Origin: JBEKLJ01 sp050010255
GTDB taxonomy: Bacteria; Acidobacteriota; Terriglobia; Bryobacterales; Bryobacteraceae
Direction of reading: 5' to 3'
Assembly (NCBI GenBank): GCA_050010255.1
Contig: JBEKLJ010000083.1
Coordinates: 1 to 14,047 of the forward strand
Length of the DNA stretch: 14,047 nucleotides
Each line of letters starts with the position of its first letter. Within the stretch, counting starts at the first letter, position 1. The translations under genes were made by a program, and so were the position numbers. Below are positions 7,130 to 12,625 of this stretch, one piece after another. The notes under the pieces are model-generated. The model was not told the origin of the DNA, ran no database searches, and saw only the letters and a program-made list of their open reading frames with translations.

Positions 7130-7416
7130 GGTCTGCTGGAGAGCGCCGTGAGGGGCGAGCGTGCCGCATGAGGAGCCAAGTCGTTGGGAGTGTTCAGGTT
7201 ACGGAAGGACACTGCCTCCGAGACGGGCCGGCAGACCGCCCGCGGCGCCGCCACGGCTTCGAGCCGCGCCGTTCTGCCGCACCGCATCCTGGCTTTGTTC
7301 GTCCCCATCCTGGCGCTCTCGCCTCCGGCCAGCGCGAAACCGGCGCGCCGGAGGATTCTGGCTCCCATCTTGCTGGGCGGCTTCCGGGCCTGCGCCCCTC
7401 GCCGCCCCCGGTCCAT
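7126..7416 (-). pseudogene. mobA: Mini-MobA: internally deleted molybdenum cofactor guanylyltransferase remnant
   Basis: 96 codons in an open frame. Residues 26-41 carry the MobA nucleotide-binding loop GFALAGGESARMGTNK (normal pattern LAGGxSxRMGxDK, here Asp to Asn40). Residues 71-80 carry the MobA C-terminal motif FRNLNTPNDL. A full MobA is about 190-210 residues; the roughly 100 residues between, including the metal-binding CDMP motif, are missing, while both ends stay in the same frame. It cannot be an active guanylyltransferase. Its TGA overlaps the ATG of the ABC ATPase gene, so the frame may be kept as a translated leader that couples to that gene. The ATG at 7416 is chosen because an extended -10 lies 6 bases upstream; a second ATG at 7368 is possible. 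The open frame could also be read as a small functional gene. Confidence 0.6.
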
Positions 7417-7422
7417 GAGAAA

Positions 7423-7431
7423 ATGATAGCA
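7423..7431 (-). promoter_or_regulatory. Extended -10 giving a leaderless mRNA for mini-MobA/ABC ATPase
   Basis: Read on the minus strand, TGCTATCAT (7431-7423) fits the extended -10 pattern TGnTATnAT. Six bases separate it from the ATG at 7416, so transcription should begin at or next to the A of the start codon, and no ribosome site is present. It would serve the two-gene minus-strand unit. Confidence 0.42.
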
Positions 7432-7559
7432 TCTGAGGAATCGAGCACCCGCCGAATCGCCGTGTTTCCGGCGGGTCCCGCGCAAGCACCGGCCGGCGGC
7501 GCCCGTGAATTGGACGCCGGCGGGCATCGAATCCCTGGGCACGAACGCCCCGGGTGGCG

Positions 7560-7565
7560 TAAAAT
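7560..7565 (+). promoter_or_regulatory. Possible -10 box for the lytic transglycosylase gene
   Basis: TAAAAT stands alone in GC-rich sequence 16 bases before the ATG at 7582. A leader of about 10 bases would contain AGGA (7576-7579). No -35 box is convincing. The 165-base gap between 7416 and 7582 would hold this and the divergent minus-strand promoter; nothing else is evident in it. Confidence 0.25.
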
Positions 7566-7581
7566 GTCTTAGAACAGGAAT

Positions 7582-8262
7582 ATGCGATTCTGTTTTATTC
7601 TCGGCTGGGCGGCGCTGGCTTTCTGCGGCGCGGCCGAGCTTCCGGACCCCGCTGCGCCTCCGGCCCGCATTTCCACGGTTGTTCGCGCCGACCGGCGAAA
7701 CGGACGCTTGGTGCGCGCGATCGCCGTCTCCCCGCGTCCCGCCCCGCAAGGTTCGGCTCCCGTGGCCCCGGCCGCCGTCAGCCTCGACCCTTACGTTCGG
7801 CAGACGGCGGAGCGCTACCAGGTGGACCCGCTGCTGGTCCACTCGGTCATCCAGATCGAGAGCAACTACAACCCGCTGGCCATCTCGCCGAAGGGCGCGC
7901 GGGGCCTGATGCAGCTCATGCCCGCGACCGCACGTCGTTTCGCGGTCCGGAACAGCTTCAATCCGGCGGAGAACATCGACGGCGGCGTCCGCTATCTGAA
8001 ATACCTGCTAGCGCTGTTCGAAAACCAGCGGTCGCCCGAGCGGCTGGCCCTGGCCGCTTACAACGCCGGCGAGGGCGCCGTCCTCAGGCATGGCGGCATC
8101 CCGCCGTTTCGCGAGACCACGGCCTACGTCGACCAGGTCCTCAACCAATGGGCGGCCAAACGCGCCGCCGCGCCGAGGCCGGCCCCGCCGGCGTCGCCGC
8201 GCATAGTCCAATTCTTCGATTCACGGGGAGTGCTGCACATTCAGACCCTTTATGAACCCTGA
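7582..8262 (+). CDS. Periplasmic lytic transglycosylase, SLT (GH23) domain
   Basis: 226 residues. It cleaves the glycan strand of peptidoglycan to a 1,6-anhydro-muramyl product in the periplasm. A signal peptide (1-18, ending CGAA) is followed by a Pro-rich spacer and the SLT domain from about 68 to 190. Landmarks are the catalytic Glu93 in QIESNYNP, GARGLMQLMPATA (105-117), NIDGGVRYLKYLL (131-143), LAAYNAGEGAV (157-167) and TTAYVDQVL (179-187). After a Pro/Ala linker, the final 20 residues (VQFFDSRGVLHI) resemble the short strand motif of DUF4124-like tails. The ATG is preceded closely by AGGA. Its end overlaps the start of the amidase gene by 11 bases, so the two murein hydrolases are likely made together. 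Confidence 0.92.
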   Translation: MRFCFILGWAALAFCGAAELPDPAAPPARISTVVRADRRNGRLVRAIAVSPRPAPQGSAPVAPAAVSLDPYVRQTAERYQVDPLLVHSVIQIESNYNPLAISPKGARGLMQLMPATARRFAVRNSFNPAENIDGGVRYLKYLLALFENQRSPERLALAAYNAGEGAVLRHGGIPPFRETTAYVDQVLNQWAAKRAAAPRPAPPASPRIVQFFDSRGVLHIQTLYEP

Positions 8263-9793
8263 TGGCTATGCCGTCCGCGTTCGTCTCGGTTCCGGATTGC
8301 TGTCCGCGCTCTTGCTGGCAGGGATGGGAATGTCCCGGCCCCCCGAGGCGGCTGCGGGGGTCCGGGTTACCGCCGTTCGTTTCTGGTCGCTCGGCGATGT
8401 CACCCGCGTGGCGATTGAAACCGACGCCGAGGCTGAGTATCGTTCCGAGCGGATCGACAGCCCCGACCGGCTGGTTATCGACCTCCCCGAGGTCCGCCGC
8501 CAGCCAGGCATGCGCGGCGTCGAGACCGTCGAGGTGGGCGATCGCCTTTTGAAGCAGATCCGCGTGGCCCTTTGGACGCCGGGAACCACGCGGGTCGTGC
8601 TCGACTTGGCGGCCCCCGTCGAGTACTCGATCTCCCAGCTCACCAATCCGAGCCGCATTATCATCGAGCTGCGCGCCTCAGGCCGCGGCCCCGCCACGCC
8701 GCCGGTCCGGAGCGTCACCGGAAGTCACTCGATGGCTGAGCCCGCGCCAGCCCCCGAGCCGGCCGGAACCGAGCCTCTGAAGCCCGAACCTTCGTCCGCG
8801 CCGGCGCTCAGGCCGGAGACGACCGCCCCGGCGGTCTCAACCAGGCCGCAGCCCAGAACGGAGTTGCCCTCCGCCGCGCCCCCAACCAGGGCGCACCGGC
8901 AAGCCGGGCCGGCCCCGCCGCCGGCCTTGGCGGTGGCGCCGTCCAAGCCGGCCGCTAAGCCTCCTTCGCGCGCCGCCTCCGGCCAGCCGGCAGCCGAAGG
9001 AAGGACGCCTGCCGAGGTGGCGCTGGCCGCCAAGCGGGATAGTCACGGCGACCGCTCACTCATCCGCGCGCTGGGCCTCAAGCTGGAGCGCGTCGTCATC
9101 GATCCGGGACACGGCGGCCGCGACACCGGCACCATCTCCCGCGCCGGACTGATGGAGAAGGAACTGGTGCTCGATGTCGCCAAGCGCCTCGGCGCGCTCA
9201 TCACGCAGCGGCTGGGGAGCGAGGTCATCTACACGCGCACCGACGACACCTTCGTCCCGCTCGAGGCGCGCACCCAGCTCGCCAACGACAAGAAGGCCGA
9301 CCTGTTCTTATCCCTCCACGCCAACTCTTCGTCCTCGCCCCGCGTGGCCGGCTCGGAGACGTTCTACCTGAACTTCACGACCTCCGCGGATGCGCTGGAG
9401 GTCGCCGCGCGCGAGAACGCCATCTCGCAAACCTCCATCCACGAGCTCCAGACCCTGGTCCAGAGGATCACGCTCAATGAGAAGGTGCAGGAATCCCGCG
9501 AGTTCGCCGCCGCAGTCCAGAAGGCGCTCTACGCGGGCTTGCCGAGGAATCGCCTCGTGCGTAGCCGGGGCGTCAAGAAGGCGCCCTTCGTGGTCCTGGT
9601 CGGGGCACAGATGCCCTCGGTACTCGCCGAAATCGCCTTCCTAAGCAATCCGCGCGACGAGAGCTTGCTGAAGCGGCCCGAATACCGCCAGCGTCTGGCG
9701 GAAGCGCTCTACAAGGGCGTCGCCCAATACGCCAGCGCGCTCAGCCACTTCGAAGTGGCGCGGCAACGGGAAGCGGCATCTCAGGCTCACTGA
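8252..9793 (+). CDS. N-acetylmuramoyl-L-alanine amidase, AMIN plus Amidase_3 (AmiC-like)
   Basis: 513 residues. It is a zinc amidase that removes stem peptides from peptidoglycan, typically at cell separation. An N-terminal hydrophobic signal (about 12-26) is followed by an AMIN domain (about 37-143, VTAVRFWSLGDVTRV..., ending PSRIIIELRA), which targets murein or the septum. Then comes a 120-residue Pro/Ala-rich linker (about 150-270) and the catalytic Amidase_3 domain. The zinc and catalytic residues are visible: His287 in DPGHGG, Glu302 in LMEKEL, His356 in SLHANS and Glu460 in AEIAFLSN. The ATG lies within the last codons of the transglycosylase gene, with no separate ribosome site, pointing to translational coupling. 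Its final 53 bases overlap the 3' end of the convergent cyclase gene. Confidence 0.93.
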   Translation: MNPDGYAVRVRLGSGLLSALLLAGMGMSRPPEAAAGVRVTAVRFWSLGDVTRVAIETDAEAEYRSERIDSPDRLVIDLPEVRRQPGMRGVETVEVGDRLLKQIRVALWTPGTTRVVLDLAAPVEYSISQLTNPSRIIIELRASGRGPATPPVRSVTGSHSMAEPAPAPEPAGTEPLKPEPSSAPALRPETTAPAVSTRPQPRTELPSAAPPTRAHRQAGPAPPPALAVAPSKPAAKPPSRAASGQPAAEGRTPAEVALAAKRDSHGDRSLIRALGLKLERVVIDPGHGGRDTGTISRAGLMEKELVLDVAKRLGALITQRLGSEVIYTRTDDTFVPLEARTQLANDKKADLFLSLHANSSSSPRVAGSETFYLNFTTSADALEVAARENAISQTSIHELQTLVQRITLNEKVQESREFAAAVQKALYAGLPRNRLVRSRGVKKAPFVVLVGAQMPSVLAEIAFLSNPRDESLLKRPEYRQRLAEALYKGVAQYASALSHFEVARQREAASQAH

Positions 9794-10769
9794 AGAGGCG
9801 TTCCCCCTCCGACCCGCTCCACTCCACGCGGTTTCTTCCCGCCGCCTTCGCGCGGTACAGCGCGGCATCGGCCGCCTGGATGAGGTCGTCGGCGGTCGCC
9901 TCCACGCCTCCCTCCACCGCGGTCGCGCCGATGCTGATGGTCGCGCGCACGGAAACCTCGCCAACCCGCACCGGCTCGGCCGCCACCGCCGCCCGAACGC
10001 GCTCTCCCAGTTGCACCGCGTTCGCGCTCGAAGAAGCCGGCAGAACCAGTAGGAATTCCTCGCCGCCGTAACGCCCCACCAGATCGTAGGAGCGCAAACA
10101 GGACTGCATGCGGCGCGCTACCTCGCGCAACACCGCGTCGCCGCAAAGGTGGCCGTGCGTGTCGTTGACCTCCTTGAAGTGATCGAGGTCGGCGATCATC
10201 ACTGCCAGCGCGCTGCGCTCGCGCACGGCTCGCGTCACCTCCCGCCCCAGCGAGTCCAGAATCGCGTAGCGGTTCCAGATGCTGGTGAGCGGGTCGCGCG
10301 TGGCCTGCACGCGCAGCGCCTCGCGCGCCTCCACCAGCTCCGTCTGCAGATCCAGGATCCGCCGCCCGGCGCGCAGCCGTACCTCCAGTTCTTGCGCATG
10401 AAAAGGCTTCGTGATGTAGTCGTCAGCTCCGGACTCCATGCCCGCGATCAAGTCCTGCCGCTCGGTTCGAGCGGTCAGCAGCAGAATGTAGGTGTAGGGT
10501 TCCCGGCCCCGGCTCCGCAGCTCGCGGCACAGATCCGGTCCGGTCAAACCAGGCATCATCCAATCCAGGATCGCCAGCTGCGGCGCCCCAGGTTTCTGGA
10601 GAACGCGCCAAGCCTGCGCGCCGTCGGCGACGGCGATCACCTCATACCCCCAGCTCGTGAGCTGCTTCGCCAGCATGAGGCGCGACACACTGTCGTCGTC
10701 GGCTATGAGGATCTCCACGTTTGGCTTATCGGCCCCCCGGTCAGGTGTTTGAGGGTCTAAAGTGGGCAT
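9741..10769 (-). CDS. Response regulator diguanylate cyclase, REC-GGEEF
   Basis: 342 residues, cytoplasmic. It would make cyclic di-GMP when its receiver is phosphorylated. The receiver domain (about 18-135) has the acid cluster ADDD (23-26), phospho-acceptor Asp69 in ILDWMMPG, Thr99 and Lys121 in ITKPF. A short helical linker leads to the GGDEF domain (about 155-317), with DPLTSIWNR at 159-167 and active site GGEEF (235-239). The product-inhibition I-site is intact: RSYD (226-229), five residues before the GGEEF. All key residues are present, so an active, feedback-inhibited enzyme is expected. No partner kinase is adjacent; the kinase at 1-1063 is a NarL type and far away. The ATG at 10769 has only a weak AGG upstream. 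Its 3' end overlaps the amidase gene tail to tail. Confidence 0.94.
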   Translation of the reverse strand: MPTLDPQTPDRGADKPNVEILIADDDSVSRLMLAKQLTSWGYEVIAVADGAQAWRVLQKPGAPQLAILDWMMPGLTGPDLCRELRSRGREPYTYILLLTARTERQDLIAGMESGADDYITKPFHAQELEVRLRAGRRILDLQTELVEAREALRVQATRDPLTSIWNRYAILDSLGREVTRAVRERSALAVMIADLDHFKEVNDTHGHLCGDAVLREVARRMQSCLRSYDLVGRYGGEEFLLVLPASSSANAVQLGERVRAAVAAEPVRVGEVSVRATISIGATAVEGGVEATADDLIQAADAALYRAKAAGRNRVEWSGSEGERLFSEPEMPLPVAAPLRSG

Positions 10770-11137
10770 TCCATAACGCCTGGCCAGGACCGCATCCTGT
10801 GAGCAGGCGGCCCGAGCCCGACGCCCGGTTCTTGGGGTCGGCCGGGGTGCGCAGTGGCTGGCCGGGTGGACGGCGAAGCGCGTCGGTGAGCTGGTTTCGC
10901 CGAATGTTCGCCCAGTCGCGGCGCGCCCCTTCAGCTTCTCCAGTCCCCGCTGCCCCCCCGTCTGGAAGTGTGCAGAAGCGTCTATGCTTTCCCAGAGACA
11001 CCTGGAGGCCGCAGAAGCACGTGTTACACTCTAATTGGGAAAGAGTGTGTAGCCCGGGTTCCAGATCCTGGAACTGTCGCCGGTGTGGCGGCGTCTATAC
11101 AGGCGATAGGAGAGTTGCTGCAAGCTTGTAAGAGAGT
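10770..11137. other. 368-bp divergent intergenic region
   Basis: No convincing gene lies here. The left two thirds is featureless GC-rich sequence. The right third holds a possible extended -10, a short dyad over it, and a hairpin in the presumed TonB leader: GTTCCAG (11058-11064) with CTGGAAC (11068-11074). A second small stem, CGCC/GGCG, follows at 11078-11090. A 9-base direct repeat, AGAGTGTGT, occurs at 11042-11050 and again at 11133-11141 over the GTG start. Confidence 0.5.
11022..11048 (+). promoter_or_regulatory. Possible extended -10 with overlapping dyad, upstream of tonB-like gene
   Basis: TGTTACACT (11022-11030) fits a weak extended -10. The last five bases of the hexamer lie in an inverted repeat, ACACTCT (11026-11032) and AGAGTGT (11042-11048), spaced by 9 bases, which is a size and position fitting an operator. 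A start near 11037 would leave a leader of about 100 bases. Confidence 0.3.
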
Positions 11138-12181
11138 GTGTCCGAGCGACTAGACATGGAAGACCAAGGAAGAGCAAAGCCGCTGCCTTCAGACAGCCCC
11201 GCTCCAGGCGGGCCGCCGCGCAGCAACGCCGACGTCCACCTGGATCACCTCCTAATGGCCCAGGTTGAGGAGCCGTGGTATCGCTCGCTCTGGCGGAACC
11301 TCCAAGAGACGCTCCACCCACCCAAGCTGCCGCCGCTGGAAGTCACCTCAAAGCCCATCGCCGTCAAGGACATTTGGGGCGAGTATCGCTACGGCAAGCA
11401 GGCGGGCGTCTCTTCAATCCTGCTGCACGGCCTGGGGCTGGTGTTGCTGGTGATGGTGAGCACGACCAAGACGGGGCAGACCTTGGTCAAGCAGACCATC
11501 GGACTGGTGTCACCGGTCGATTTGGCGCCCTTCATCCCGGACATGAAGCCCAAGGCGCAGCAGGCGCAGGGCGGCGGTGGCGGCGGCGACCGCTCTCCGC
11601 TGCCGGCCAGTCTGGGCCGCGCTCCACGCGTCGCACCCCGGCAGTTCGTACCGCCCTCGGCCACACCCCCGCAGAACGCCAAACTCGTGATGGAGCCTAC
11701 GATCGTCGCTCAATCGGATGTGAGGCTCCCGAACGTGAACCTCCCCATGTGGGGCGACCCGCTGGGCAAGCCTGGACCTCCATCCAACGGCCCTGGCTCC
11801 GGCGGCGGCATTGGCTCCGGCTCGGGCGGCGGCATTGGCCCGGGCAGAGGCCCTGGATTCGGCCCTGGTGAGGGCGGCAACATCGGCGGCGGCGTGTACC
11901 GCATCGGCGGCGGTGTTTCCGCGCCGATCCCGATCTTCAAGGTGGACCCGGAATACTCCGAAGAGGCGCGCAAGGCTAAGTTTCAGGGCACCGTGGTGCT
12001 TTCCATCGTCATTGACGAGCGCGGAATTCCGACCAACTTCAAGGTGATCCGCCCGCTCGGCCTGGGCCTGGACGAGAGGGCGATCGAGGCGGTGCAGAGG
12101 TGGCGCTTCAAGCCCGGCTACCGCGACAACAAGCCCGTTGCGGTCCTCGCTACCGTCGAGGTGAATTTCCGCCTGCTGTAA
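11138..12181 (+). CDS. TonB-family energy transducer protein with Gly-rich linker
   Basis: 347 residues. TonB proteins carry proton-motive energy from the inner membrane to outer-membrane transporters; ExbB/ExbD partners are not in the window. About 90 cytoplasmic residues, including LPPLEVTSKPIAVKDIW (64-80), precede one membrane helix at about 90-109. A periplasmic Pro/Gly-rich linker follows (GGGGGG near 145; repeated GSGGG and GPG at about 215-255). The C-terminal TonB domain (about 262-347) starts PIPIFKVDPEYSEEARKAKF and has the family pattern GTVVLSIVIDERG and AVQRWRFKPG. The long N-terminus and Gly linker differ from the Pro-Glu/Pro-Lys linker of enterobacterial TonB. GTG at 11138 is the first start after an in-frame TAA (11129); ATG at 11156 is an equally plausible start. 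Followed by a strong terminator. Confidence 0.88.
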   Translation: MSERLDMEDQGRAKPLPSDSPAPGGPPRSNADVHLDHLLMAQVEEPWYRSLWRNLQETLHPPKLPPLEVTSKPIAVKDIWGEYRYGKQAGVSSILLHGLGLVLLVMVSTTKTGQTLVKQTIGLVSPVDLAPFIPDMKPKAQQAQGGGGGGDRSPLPASLGRAPRVAPRQFVPPSATPPQNAKLVMEPTIVAQSDVRLPNVNLPMWGDPLGKPGPPSNGPGSGGGIGSGSGGGIGPGRGPGFGPGEGGNIGGGVYRIGGGVSAPIPIFKVDPEYSEEARKAKFQGTVVLSIVIDERGIPTNFKVIRPLGLGLDERAIEAVQRWRFKPGYRDNKPVAVLATVEVNFRLL

Positions 12182-12200
12182 GAGGATAGAGGAACCTGGC

Positions 12201-12244
12201 CAATGCCGCCGGCGGCTCCCAGCCGCCGGCGGCATTGCCGTTTT
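12201..12244 (+). terminator. Rho-independent terminator after tonB-like gene
   Basis: A perfect 17-bp stem (12201-12217 with 12221-12237) has a 3-base loop CCC and is followed by CCG and four T residues (12241-12244). It lies 19 bases after the stop codon at 12181. The T-run is short and is reached by the stop codon of the convergent DUF971 gene, so the two units end against each other here. Confidence 0.7.
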
Positions 12245-12591
12245 CAGGCCTGCTCGCCGGCTGGCGCGCACTCAGCGCACGGGCAGATGCGGCGGAGGTG
12301 CTCGTAGGAGTAGATCCCGGTCGAATGGCCGTCGTTCCAGCGCAGACGGACGGCATAGTTGCCCACCGGCTCCACGCCCTCGATCTTCAGCGCCGGCTGG
12401 TACATCTGGAAGGGGTTGCTCGCCTGCCGGCTGGCGCCGGAAGGCGCGCCGTGAGCAGCGCTGCACTGGGCGCACGGGCAGTGGTCTCGCAGGTACTTCA
12501 GCTCGTAGTCGCTGTGGTGCCCACCCTGCCAGTCGATTCGAATGCCCTTGGATTTCGATACGGCGATGTGCTCGGGAACGAATTGATTCAT
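12244..12591 (-). CDS. DUF971 (GBBH-like N-terminal) domain protein with two CPCxxC motifs
   Basis: 115 residues, cytoplasmic. The single domain is of the DUF971 / gamma-butyrobetaine-hydroxylase-like N-terminal family: IRIDWQGGHHSDYELKYLRDH (17-37, central core), then CPCAQC (38-43), LRWNDGHSTGIYSYEHLRR (83-101) and CPCAEC (103-108). In known members the Cys cluster and the His of DGH (His89) bind a metal, and the domain is found fused to Mrp/HCF101-type iron-sulfur carriers. A metal or Fe-S related role is therefore plausible but not shown. I chose the ATG at 12591 over longer frames because the family core begins soon after it and the upstream frame runs into the rel gene. It lies 22 bases after the rel stop with no clear ribosome site, so it probably depends on the rel transcript. 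Confidence 0.85.
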   Translation of the reverse strand: MNQFVPEHIAVSKSKGIRIDWQGGHHSDYELKYLRDHCPCAQCSAAHGAPSGASRQASNPFQMYQPALKIEGVEPVGNYAVRLRWNDGHSTGIYSYEHLRRICPCAECAPAGEQA

Positions 12592-12601
12592 GGTGGCGGA
12601 T

Positions 12602-12625
12602 GAGCGGTGCGCCTCAGCACCGCTC
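12602..12625 (-). promoter_or_regulatory. Hairpin over the rel stop codon
   Basis: GAGCGGTGC (12602-12610) pairs perfectly with GCACCGCTC (12617-12625), and the rel stop codon (12616-12614) is in the six-base loop. There is no T-run. It may affect stability or reading from rel into the DUF971 gene. Confidence 0.35.

Noticed and set aside
7417..7842. Upstream extension of the mini-MobA frame into the lytic transglycosylase region
   Set aside because: The part beyond 7416 is antisense to the transglycosylase and has no MobA-like sequence; MobA similarity begins only near residue 26 of the 96-codon frame.
10741..11001. An 86-codon minus-strand open frame in the intergenic region, overlapping the cyclase start by 29 bases
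   Set aside because: No recognisable motif, mixed codon character at both ends, and a 29-base overlap with the start of a certain gene; open frames of this size are common by chance in DNA this GC-rich.
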